DNA from: Oscillospiraceae bacterium
GTDB taxonomy: Bacteria > Bacillota > Clostridia > WRCU01
Reading direction: 5' to 3'
Length of the DNA: 5,693 nt
NCBI GenBank assembly: GCA_009783805.1
Contig: WRCU01000114.1
Span: forward strand, 1 to 5,693
In this document: positions 1 through 5,693 of the stretch, one piece after another
Layout of the letters: every line of letters begins with the position of its first letter
Numbering within the stretch: position 1 is the first letter of the stretch
Notes under the pieces: model-generated
Told to the model about the DNA's origin: nothing
Databases searched by the model: none
Seen by the model: only the letters and a program-made list of their open reading frames with translations
Position numbers and translations under genes: made by a program

Positions 1-677
1 CCCATCCCGAAGAGGTTCTTCACGTCTATGATGCCCAGCCCCCTGATCTCGATGAAGTGCCTGATGACGTCCGGCGCGGTCCCTATGAGCGTCTGGTTCG
101 AGACCTTCCTTATCTCCACTACGTCGTCCGCCACCAGCCTATGGCCCCTCTTGACGAGCTCGAGCACCGTCTCGCTCTTGCCCACGCCGCTTTCGCCTAA
201 GATCAGGATGCCCTCGCCGTAGACCTCTATGAAGCACCCGTGCGTAGATATCCTCGGGGCCAGCTGCACGTTGAGCCACGTGATGATCATGCCCAGGAAG
301 ACGGACGTGTCCTCGGTCGTCCGGAATATCGGTATCCCATGTCTCTCCGCCGCCCTGTCCATCTCCTCGATCAATGGGAGGCTGCGCGTCAGCAGTATGC
401 AGGGTATTCCCGAGGCGCAGAACCTGCCCAGCCTCTTCGACCTGGTGCGGGCCGGGAACCTGCATATGTACTCCAGCTCGCTCTTGCCCACTATCTGGAT
501 CCTGTCGGCCCCGAAGTAGTCGAAGAATCCGGCCATCTGCAAGCCGGGCCTGTTGATGTCCGGAGTCGACAGGTGTATGGCCTCGAGGTCGCCGTACTCT
601 CTGACCACCTCCAGCCCGAAGCCCTCCACCACTTTCGCGAGGGTGACGCTGATCCTCCCGTCGGAGCCTGTGTCCAC
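1..677 (-). CDS. hprK: HPr kinase/phosphorylase, 3' end beyond left edge
   Basis: Bifunctional cytoplasmic enzyme that phosphorylates HPr on Ser46 with ATP or PPi and also removes that phosphate, setting carbon catabolite repression and PTS flux. About 225 residues are visible of a family length near 310; the C-terminus lies outside the window. The N-terminal domain carries the family segment DINRPGLQMAGFFDYF. The kinase domain has STHG (His146), the P-loop GESGVGKS (161-168), HRLVADD (Asp184/Asp185) and the signature HFIEIRGLGIIDV (207-219, Glu210). Spacing of His, P-loop, Asp and Glu matches the Lactobacillus casei enzyme with an offset of about 6. I chose the GTG at 677: an in-frame TAG lies 15 codons upstream, an AGAGGA box sits 5 nt before the GTG, and homology begins right after it. 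It follows the GH116 stop by 28 nt on the same strand, so it is probably co-transcribed. Of 19 arginine codons, 14 are AGG and 2 AGA. Confidence 0.95.
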   Translation of the reverse strand, partial: MDTGSDGRISVTLAKVVEGFGLEVVREYGDLEAIHLSTPDINRPGLQMAGFFDYFGADRIQIVGKSELEYICRFPARTRSKRLGRFCASGIPCILLTRSLPLIEEMDRAAERHGIPIFRTTEDTSVFLGMIITWLNVQLAPRISTHGCFIEVYGEGILILGESGVGKSETVLELVKRGHRLVADDVVEIRKVSNQTLIGTAPDVIRHFIEIRGLGIIDVKNLFGM

Positions 678-682
678 GCGAG

Positions 683-688
683 TCCTCT
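683..688 (-). promoter_or_regulatory. Ribosome binding site of hprK
   Basis: AGAGGA on the minus strand, 5 nt before the GTG at 677. It lies in the short gap after the GH116 stop codon and supports the GTG start, since no ATG in a suitable position exists between the upstream in-frame stop and the conserved N-terminus. Confidence 0.55.
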
Positions 689-705
689 GCCCGGCCTATG
701 GCCTT

Positions 706-3342
706 TTATTCGAAGTATGCCTTCAGGAACAGCCCATCTTTTATGTGCAGCTTGTTCGAGAAGGTTAGCGTGTCCCCCTCAAACGAGCAGCCCACCAGCC
801 GGTCGGTCACGTAGGCCGCGCCCACGCACCTGCCCGCGAATTGCCCCAGCCGGAGCCTCTTCAACTCCAGGTAACCGTAGCAGACGGTGAGGACGGCTTC
901 GCCCGCCGACGACTGGTACCCGCCCCAGCCGGTCTCGGTGGACCAAAAATAGGATGAGTAGCCGTCCTCGGATATCGGGGAGAAGCCCATGGCCATCTCC
1001 GGGGCGCTGTACGCGAAGCCGCTGTAGGCCAGGAGGAGCGAGTAACTGGCCATGGAGCGCGCGTAGTTGCTGCCGCACTCGAACTCGTTCCATGGGTTCC
1101 TCTTGTGGCCGTCGTACTTGTCCCTCACGGACTTCACCAGCCTCAGGCCCTTGTCGGCCATGCCCTCCTGGACCATGTGCGCAGCCGCCTGGTACTGGAA
1201 CCCCTCCATCGTCTCCGACGCGTACACCACCGGAATGGCCGGGACGCGCCTACCCTCGGGCCAGTCGCATATGACGGCCCCGGACTCGTCGTTTAGGCAG
1301 AAGACGCGGTTCGGGTTCGTGACGTTCCTGATGTTGCCCTTGTAATTGTATTTATATATGGACTCCAGCGCCTTGCGCACCTTGCCCCGGTCGAACACCT
1401 CGCCCAGGCCGCAGATGTTCGCGTGCCACTGCGCGACCACCTGGTCGATCGACGAGCCCTCGCCGATCTGGTACTTCACCTCCCCGGCCTCCTCGTTCCA
1501 ATAGGCCGAGACCGCGTCGTCTCCGTGCAGCGACGCGCCTTCGCCGTGCCTTTCCAGGATTGACCGGTCATTCAGGTCGATCTCATGGAAATAGTACTCG
1601 CCGTTGAAGAGGTGTTCGTCGACCCATGCCTTGCCCTTCCCGAATATCACCATATATTCCGCGGCCAAAGCGTCCTCGCCTAGTGCGACGGCGATGCAGG
1701 AGGCCGCCTTGAGGGCGGCCAGGTATAGACCCGTGAGCCATGAATTCGGGCCGAACAGCTCCATGTCCAGCGTGTGGTGCTGCCGCCCGGTGATGACGCC
1801 GCTCCTGCCCGGGTCCCAAGCGTCCTCGTTCGTCTCCGCCCACGCGAACTCCAGCGACTTCCTGACGCCGGGCCATATGGACCTCAGCCAATCCGTGTCC
1901 CCCGATATGAGCCAATCTCTATACACCTTCACGACCCCGCCCATCTGCCCGTCGACGCAGGGCCGGAACCCGGACCTATCGCTGCCCAGCGGCAGCTCGA
2001 CCCTGAAGGACATCGCGCCGTCCCCGCGCATGTTGTGCCTGTAGTCCGCGGTCCTCATGGAGCGCTCCAGCCTGGGGAACAGGTAAGGGAGCGCGTACGC
2101 ATAGTTGTACACGTGCGTGCATGAGCCCGGGCAGCACCCTTCATGGCAGTGGCATCCCTCGAAGCCGTAGAAGGTCCCGTCCTCCAGCCTTAGGCAGGAA
2201 GGCGACTTTAGCACCGCCAGGTTCGCGGAAACCGCGTCCAGGACGGGTTCGGGCAACGTGGACTCGAACAGGGTCCTGTTGAACAAGGCCGACTCGTCAT
2301 ATAGCCTCCGCCAATTGGCCAGGCAGTACGCCGCCGTCTCGGACGAGTTCCGAAAGACGGTCGCATAGTGGTTTTTCCACCGCCCCTGGCCCGGATCGTC
2401 CGGCCCCCCGCCCCCGCCGCCCTTCCAATAGGCGCTTACGTACGGGACGTGCCATGCCAGGGCGAAGCGCACGGCCTTCCTTTCGCCGGGGCTGAGCCTG
2501 ACCGCGGCCTCGACGGACGCGTGGTCTCCCGAGCCCGGCCCATATGCCCTTTCGGGGGGGGTGGCCCCCTTGCTGAACCCATCCCAAAAGACGTGCAGCG
2601 AGTCGAACCACCTTCCCCTATACCAATAGGGGGTGACCCTCACGTCCTCGCAGTCGGTCGCCAAGGTCAGGTCGCCTAGGGGGATCCCGGTCGGCGCCCC
2701 TTTGCCGTCGCCGCAGCGGCATCCGGCGACCGGGTCGGCCCGGCCTTGCAGCGTGACGGCCCCTCCCCCGCCCCGGCCGTTCGGCGCCGCGACGTTGCGC
2801 GCCTCCCCGGCGAACGGATTCGCGACCGACAGGCATACCGTATACGTGACCTCGCCCTCGTGGGTGTTCGCCAGCTCCACCTCAAAGAGCGCGGCGGGCA
2901 GCCCCGAGTCCTTCTCATTGAGCGGTATGAACGGGTTGAACGCGGTCAGGGCCGCCTTTCCGGGGAACTGCCTGTCCAGGAACCTGATCCTGGCGAACGG
3001 GAAGTAAGCCTCGAAGGTCGTGTCCCGAAAATGGGGCATGCCGGCCATCAAACCGGCCTCGGGGCCGAACCCGAAGCCCGTGTAGCGCTCGCGGGAGTGC
3101 CTCCCCATATACGGCGGGGGCAGGTCCCCGTGCAGGACCCTGGCGTCGAGCACCTCGCCCATGGACTCCGCGCGGACGGCGAAGTGGGAGAGGCCGTTGA
3201 GCGAGCCCTTTGAGGGCATGCCGCCTATCTCCCAATCTATGAGCCGCCCCTCGCCGGACAGGCCCAGGCAGCCCGTCCCGATGCCGCCCAACGGGAACGA
3301 GATGGCAGACGCCTTCTCGCCTTTGTACGTGAACGTCTTCAT
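706..3342 (-). CDS. GH116-type glycoside hydrolase (DUF608 / GBA2-like)
   Basis: 878 residues, no signal peptide or membrane segment, so probably cytoplasmic. Family members are beta-glucosidases, beta-xylosidases and glucosylceramidases (GBA2, TxGH116); the substrate here is not known. The N-terminal beta domain opens with FPLGGIGTGCLGLSG and LIDWEI. The (alpha/alpha)6 catalytic domain follows from about residue 370, with THVYNYAYALPYLFP, GRQHHTLDMELFGPNSW (519-535), SSIDQVVAQW with Asp633 at the acid/base position, and RNPWNEFECGSNYARSM, whose Glu753 and Arg762 have the same 9-residue spacing as the sugar-binding Glu777/Arg786 of TxGH116. The usual nucleophile Glu appears to be Thr518. A Cys/His-rich stretch spans 397-410. 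I start at the ATG at 3342, whose ATGA overlaps the stop of the upstream gene; an in-frame start at 3417 would add 25 residues unlike the family and lie inside the upstream gene. No clear Shine-Dalgarno lies close by, so translation is probably coupled. Two glycine runs near residues 190 and 310 look like loops. Confidence 0.9.
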   Translation of the reverse strand: MKTFTYKGEKASAISFPLGGIGTGCLGLSGEGRLIDWEIGGMPSKGSLNGLSHFAVRAESMGEVLDARVLHGDLPPPYMGRHSRERYTGFGFGPEAGLMAGMPHFRDTTFEAYFPFARIRFLDRQFPGKAALTAFNPFIPLNEKDSGLPAALFEVELANTHEGEVTYTVCLSVANPFAGEARNVAAPNGRGGGGAVTLQGRADPVAGCRCGDGKGAPTGIPLGDLTLATDCEDVRVTPYWYRGRWFDSLHVFWDGFSKGATPPERAYGPGSGDHASVEAAVRLSPGERKAVRFALAWHVPYVSAYWKGGGGGGPDDPGQGRWKNHYATVFRNSSETAAYCLANWRRLYDESALFNRTLFESTLPEPVLDAVSANLAVLKSPSCLRLEDGTFYGFEGCHCHEGCCPGSCTHVYNYAYALPYLFPRLERSMRTADYRHNMRGDGAMSFRVELPLGSDRSGFRPCVDGQMGGVVKVYRDWLISGDTDWLRSIWPGVRKSLEFAWAETNEDAWDPGRSGVITGRQHHTLDMELFGPNSWLTGLYLAALKAASCIAVALGEDALAAEYMVIFGKGKAWVDEHLFNGEYYFHEIDLNDRSILERHGEGASLHGDDAVSAYWNEEAGEVKYQIGEGSSIDQVVAQWHANICGLGEVFDRGKVRKALESIYKYNYKGNIRNVTNPNRVFCLNDESGAVICDWPEGRRVPAIPVVYASETMEGFQYQAAAHMVQEGMADKGLRLVKSVRDKYDGHKRNPWNEFECGSNYARSMASYSLLLAYSGFAYSAPEMAMGFSPISEDGYSSYFWSTETGWGGYQSSAGEAVLTVCYGYLELKRLRLGQFAGRCVGAAYVTDRLVGCSFEGDTLTFSNKLHIKDGLFLKAYFE

Positions 3343-4463
3343 GGCTTCATGCCGAACATCTCTTCCTTCAAGTCGAGGTAGTATAGGTAGTCGTCTTCTT
3401 TGACGTTCGGCGGGCACCTATGGTCGCAGAACGGTATGAACCCGCCCTTTGCGACGTACGGCTCGAGGGTCTTCATGTACTTGAGGATGGCCTCGCGCCC
3501 GGCGCCGAGCTGTATCTTGTCGACCCCGCCCATTATCCTCAGCTCGCCCTGGTACGCGTCGAGCAATTCGCCCGGGTGCGCGCAACCGTTCACCTCAAAC
3601 GGGAACAGGCAGTTCACGCCGTTCTCGAGGAACGTGGGCATGATGGGGCGCACGTCGCCGTCGCAGTCGATGTACCATAGGTCTATGCCGTACTTCTTCA
3701 GTTTCTTGTTTATCCTGCCGTATCGGGGCCCGACCACGTTCTTGAAAAAGTCGACGCTGACTATGGGCCCGTTCTTGAAACAGATGTCCTCCCAGCCGGA
3801 GGCGTAGTCGAACTTGAAGTGGGGCAGCACCTTGTCGAGGAAGTCCTCCACGATCAGGCAGACCGTCTCGACCATGTCCTCGACCATCTCCGGATAGTCG
3901 TGGCACGCGTACGCTAGGCCCTCGAAGGTCATCATGTCCCGTATCTTCCCTATCATGGATCCTACGCCCACGCCCAGCGCGTAGTCCCTGTCCTCCGGGT
4001 TGGCCGCCTTCATCCTCGCTATGTCCGGCACCCTGGCGGGGTCGTCCCTGCGGAAGCGCTCCTCTTTGCATTTCTTCCAGTCGTCGGGCGTGACTATCGT
4101 CGCCTTTATGTAGTGCGGTATCGTGTCATGGCCGTCCTTCGGGACCTCGGCCAGCAGCCCGTCGCCGTTGATGAGCACCCTGGTCGTCTCGCTCTCCTCG
4201 ACCACCTTATATTCGAAGGCCGGGTTCATCCAGGTATGCCCGCCTATCCCCCCGATCCGGTCGAAGGAGAAGAATTGGTTGGCCTGCCACTCGTGCTCTA
4301 TCTTGTTCTCGGTGAAGAGCTTCCAGTCCCTATAGTTCTCCGCCCAATAGCCGAACTCCATGTTGAAGCAGCGGTCGACGGCCTTGTAGTGCATCTGGTT
4401 GTTGAAACGTTCCTTGTCGGTCATCGTGCCCTTCCATTTTTGCCTGATCGGTATGATCGCCAT
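3339..4463 (-). CDS. Uroporphyrinogen decarboxylase superfamily protein (URO-D/MtaA-like), not HemE
   Basis: 374 residues, soluble, predicted TIM-barrel of the URO-D superfamily, which holds HemE and corrinoid or CoM methyltransferases such as MtaA and CmuA. Family features seen are the N-terminal KERFNNQMHYKAVDR block, EFGYW, the central DLWYIDCDGDVRPIMPTFLENGVN stretch and the C-terminal GGFIPFCDHRCPPNV. The HemE signature RxPxWxMRQAGR is absent, so haem synthesis is unlikely. The methyltransferase zinc motif H-x-C-G seems replaced by D-x-D-G (IDCDGD), so a classical zinc thiol-methyl transfer site is also doubtful. Such proteins often sit in sugar-use clusters in Clostridia and PVC bacteria with unknown activity. 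It is the first gene of the operon, and its TGA overlaps the ATG of the GH116 gene. Start is uncertain: the ATG at 4463 has AGGGGGTG 5 nt upstream, while the ATG at 4424 (MTDKERF), preceded by GGAAGGG, matches where family homology usually begins. Confidence 0.85.
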   Translation of the reverse strand: MAIIPIRQKWKGTMTDKERFNNQMHYKAVDRCFNMEFGYWAENYRDWKLFTENKIEHEWQANQFFSFDRIGGIGGHTWMNPAFEYKVVEESETTRVLINGDGLLAEVPKDGHDTIPHYIKATIVTPDDWKKCKEERFRRDDPARVPDIARMKAANPEDRDYALGVGVGSMIGKIRDMMTFEGLAYACHDYPEMVEDMVETVCLIVEDFLDKVLPHFKFDYASGWEDICFKNGPIVSVDFFKNVVGPRYGRINKKLKKYGIDLWYIDCDGDVRPIMPTFLENGVNCLFPFEVNGCAHPGELLDAYQGELRIMGGVDKIQLGAGREAILKYMKTLEPYVAKGGFIPFCDHRCPPNVKEDDYLYYLDLKEEMFGMKP

Positions 4464-4468
4464 TAGCC

Positions 4469-4476
4469 CACCCCCT
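4469..4476 (-). promoter_or_regulatory. Ribosome binding site of the URO-D-like gene
   Basis: AGGGGGTG on the minus strand, one mismatch from AGGAGGTG, 5 nt before the ATG at 4463. It favours that start over the internal ATG at 4424, which has the weaker GGAAGGG. Confidence 0.6.
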
Positions 4477-4509
4477 GGTCTATTTCAACCCGCTTGGTCC
4501 ACACGGCCC

Positions 4510-4538
4510 ATTCTACTTAATGTGGCCTTGCCTGTAAA
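4510..4538 (-). promoter_or_regulatory. Sigma-A-type promoter for the URO-D/GH116/hprK operon
   Basis: On the minus strand TTTACA (4538-4533) and TAGAAT (4515-4510) are separated by 17 nt; each hexamer has one mismatch from consensus. Transcription would start near 4503, leaving about 40 nt of leader before the ATG at 4463. This is the only convincing promoter found for the leftward operon. No clear CcpA (cre) site was seen beside it. Confidence 0.65.
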
Positions 4539-4566
4539 CAAAGGCGGCCGGCCCTTTCGGCGGCTG

Positions 4567-4596
4567 TTGACAGCGCCGCGGCCCCGGCTGTATAAT
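4567..4596 (+). promoter_or_regulatory. Promoter of the tRNA-Gly pair
   Basis: Perfect consensus hexamers TTGACA (4567-4572) and TATAAT (4591-4596) with an 18-nt spacer. The expected start near 4603 is about 15 nt before the first tRNA. This strength is typical for stable RNA genes. The -35 sits inside a small inverted repeat, GCTGT-TG-ACAGC (4563-4574). Confidence 0.85.
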
Positions 4597-4617
4597 CGTG
4601 CCTACGCTTCTGGCAAT

Positions 4618-4689
4618 GCGGGTTTAACTCAGTGGTAGAGTGTCACCTTGCCAAGGTGAAAGTCGCGCGTTCAAATCGCGTAACCCGCT
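4618..4689 (+). tRNA. tRNA-Gly (anticodon GCC)
   Basis: 72-nt cloverleaf. The acceptor stem GCGGGTT pairs with AACCCGC (4682-4688) and the discriminator base is T4689, as expected for bacterial tRNA-Gly. D arm ACTC/GAGT holds loop AGTGGTA. Anticodon arm TCACC/GGTGA holds loop TTGCCAA with GCC at 4650-4652. The T loop is TTCAAAT. It reads GGC and GGU codons. The 3' CCA is not encoded, so it must be added by a nucleotidyltransferase. First gene of a two-tRNA transcript. Confidence 0.97.
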
Positions 4690-4704
4690 TACGGTCGGCC
4701 TAAT

Positions 4705-4729
4705 GCCTCACGCCGGCGATCCATGAGGC
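4705..4729 (+). other. Inter-tRNA spacer hairpin
   Basis: In the 47-nt spacer between the two tRNAs, GCCTCA (4705-4710) can pair with TGAGGC (4724-4729); the 13-nt loop itself contains the palindrome CGCCGGCG. There is no U-tract, so it is not a terminator. It could help processing of the dicistronic precursor, but that is a guess. Confidence 0.3.
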
Positions 4730-4736
4730 GCACGGC

Positions 4737-4807
<71 letters not shown>

Positions 4808-4813
4808 AAGACG

Positions 4814-4840
4814 AAAGGCCCCCGACACGGGGCCTTTTTT
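4814..4840 (+). terminator. Intrinsic terminator of the tRNA-Gly transcript
   Basis: AAAGGCCCC (4814-4822) pairs with GGGGCCTTT (4829-4837) around a 6-nt loop, and the run of T continues to 4840. The 9-bp GC-rich stem with T-tract starts 6 nt after the second tRNA. Confidence 0.92.
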
Positions 4841-5009
4841 AGCGCCCCGCAAGGCTTTCCGGCGTTTTCGTTAATCCTTGCCTTTGCCCTTCGCGCACAC
4901 TAACGCACGCCTGCGAGCCCATAAATGAAACTAAATGTGCCAAAAATGTGCCAATCGAAACGGCCTTCAAACCCGCATTACACCGTAGGCTTCGGGCATC
5001 CCATGTGCC
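4841..5009. other. Non-coding gap between tRNA terminator and lysin terminator
   Basis: No convincing gene on either strand. It is more AT-rich from about 4915 to 5016 than its surroundings. It holds an inverted repeat GCAAGG (4849-4854) / CCTTGC (4876-4881) and iterated ATGTGCCAA boxes. Short open frames here lack a ribosome site and run across the lysin terminator. It may hold one arm of an integrated-element attachment region. Confidence 0.5.
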
Positions 5010-5011
5010 AA
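4935..5011 (+). repeat. Three direct copies of ATGTGCCAA
   Basis: Perfect 9-bp copies at 4935-4943, 4946-4954 and 5003-5011. The first two are 11 bp apart start to start, about one helical turn, as if bound on one DNA face. The third is 57 bp further on and abuts the A-run of the lysin terminator. Clustered short direct repeats beside a tRNA resemble arm-type binding sites of tyrosine integrases; a regulator could also bind them. Confidence 0.6.
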
Positions 5012-5045
5012 AAAAATAGACCCTCCCGGCTAAGGGAGGGCCTAT
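5010..5045 (-). terminator. Intrinsic terminator of the NlpC/P60 gene
   Basis: On the minus strand ATAGGCCCTCCC (5045-5034) pairs with GGGAGGGTCTAT (5027-5016) around the loop TTAGCC, followed by a T-run to 5010. One pair (5041/5020) is G-U on the minus strand but A-C on the plus strand, so the hairpin fits leftward transcription best. It lies 21 nt after the lysin stop. Confidence 0.9.
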
Positions 5046-5066
5046 TAGGGAAGGGGGTTGAAGCTG

Positions 5067-5693
5067 CTAGGTCGTCTTACGTATGCGGCCGTCGATGGGG
5101 ATCCAGCCCACGCCGCTGTACATGCGGCCCCACGTCTGCTCCGCCTGTATGCGGTATGTGGTGCCCTTCTTGAGCATGTCCACCGCGCGCGAGCCCGCGT
5201 CCGGCGCCGCGTAGACCGTCTGGTCCTCGAGCGCGACGAAGCGGTAGAGCTCGGCCGGCGTCCCCGGCGTCGCGGGAGCGGCGGGAGCAGGGACGGGGTC
5301 GGGAGTAGCCGGAACCGCAGGCGTGATCGGCGCCGCCGCCGCTCCGTACTTGAGCCACGGGAGCTTGCCGTGCCGCGCCCATACGCGCAGGTTACTGCCC
5401 GCATAGGTCGTATTGGCCAGCGTGCTGTAGCACACGTCGCCCGACCATGACGTGGTCGCCTCCACGCACCTGCCGCCGCCGACGTATATGCCGATGTGGC
5501 CCGCGCTGTGCACGACCTCGCCCACTTCGATCCGACTAAAGTCCGTGGATACCTCGCGGCACAGGTCGATGATCCCCTGGTCGGTCTTGTCCGGGATGCC
5601 GTTAAGCTGGTAAGTGGACCCGCCGCGCGTATGGCCCGGCTGCCCGGTCCAGCGCCATAACAGGGCCTTGACCAGGCCGGAGCAGTCGAAGTA
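5067..5693 (-). CDS. NlpC/P60 peptidoglycan hydrolase with SH3-like domain, 5' end beyond right edge
   Basis: 208 C-terminal residues are visible; the open frame runs off the right edge, so the true start is unseen (a GTG at 5525 is internal, not the start). Family members are cysteine peptidases that cut stem peptides of peptidoglycan. The visible part opens with YFDCSG (catalytic Cys, visible residue 4), then AGHIGIYVGGGRCVEA with catalytic His66 and Glu78 in the third polar position. GKLPWLKY (about 109-116) closes the domain, as in lysins of Clostridia and their phages. A Pro/Ala/Thr linker (about 117-147) leads to an SH3b-like domain (about 149-202, ending GWIPID) likely to bind the wall. 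Of 13 arginine codons 12 are CGN and one AGG, unlike the genes on the left. It faces the tRNA pair. A phage endolysin is my first choice; a chromosomal wall hydrolase is the alternative. Confidence 0.9.
   Translation of the reverse strand, partial: YFDCSGLVKALLWRWTGQPGHTRGGSTYQLNGIPDKTDQGIIDLCREVSTDFSRIEVGEVVHSAGHIGIYVGGGRCVEATTSWSGDVCYSTLANTTYAGSNLRVWARHGKLPWLKYGAAAAPITPAVPATPDPVPAPAAPATPGTPAELYRFVALEDQTVYAAPDAGSRAVDMLKKGTTYRIQAEQTWGRMYSGVGWIPIDGRIRKTT

Noticed and set aside
240..890. 216-codon open frame on the plus strand
   Set aside because: It is antisense to hprK and the GH116 3' end, has an Arg/Pro-rich low-complexity translation and matches no family; it is a product of GC-rich third positions.
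2746..3213. 155-codon plus-strand open frame
   Set aside because: It lies fully inside the GH116 gene on the opposite strand, and the GH116 frame shows strong family motifs across it.
3595..4071. 158-codon minus-strand open frame
   Set aside because: It is an alternative frame inside the URO-D-like gene with an Arg-rich, low-information translation.
3339..4463. HemE, uroporphyrinogen decarboxylase of haem synthesis
   Set aside because: The N-terminal RQAGR signature is missing, and the operon partner is a glycosidase rather than haem genes.
4480..4500. Possible cre site (TGAAATAGACCAG on the minus strand) near the operon promoter
   Set aside because: The central CG of the cre consensus is missing and several other positions mismatch.
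4936..4954. Sigma-54-like site on the minus strand (TGGCAC-N4/5-TGGC with GG-N10-GC spacing)
   Set aside because: The -12 element is imperfect, no gene lies in the right place downstream (it would read into the antisense of the tRNAs), and the match is explained by the ATGTGCCAA direct repeat.
4925..5173. 82-codon plus-strand open frame
   Set aside because: It crosses the lysin terminator and the lysin 3' end, and has no ribosome binding site or recognisable domain.

Overview
The window is GC-rich bacterial chromosomal DNA. It most likely comes from a high-GC Bacillota (Clostridia-type) genome. This rests on an HPr kinase/phosphorylase gene, sigma-A-type -35/-10 elements, and an NlpC/P60 lysin of a kind I associate with Clostridia and their phages. 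The lineage is an inference; no rRNA or other decisive marker is present.

Left part (1-4463, minus strand): three genes run leftward as a probable operon. First comes a uroporphyrinogen-decarboxylase-superfamily protein (3339-4463). Its stop overlaps (ATGA) the start of a GH116/DUF608-type glycoside hydrolase (706-3342). After a 28-nt gap comes hprK (start GTG at 677), which runs off the left edge. A good promoter (TTTACA-17-TAGAAT) lies just upstream of the first gene. The layout puts a cytoplasmic glycosidase and a URO-D-like partner upstream of hprK, the kinase that sets carbon catabolite repression through HPr-Ser46 phosphorylation.

Middle (4464-4840, plus strand): a perfect -35/-10 promoter (TTGACA-18-TATAAT), divergent from the operon promoter, drives two tRNA-Gly genes (anticodons GCC and UCC, neither with an encoded CCA). 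The unit ends at a strong intrinsic terminator.

Right part (4841-5693): about 225 bases without a gene hold three copies of ATGTGCCAA, two of them 11 bp apart. A strong leftward terminator follows, then the 3' part of an NlpC/P60 peptidoglycan hydrolase with a C-terminal SH3-like domain, read on the minus strand and cut by the right edge. This gene uses CGN arginine codons almost only, while the left operon relies heavily on AGG. The tRNA gene, the iterated short repeats, the endolysin-like gene facing the tRNA and the codon shift together suggest that the right side is the edge of a prophage or other integrated element next to tRNA-Gly. No integrase or second att copy is visible, so this remains a hypothesis.
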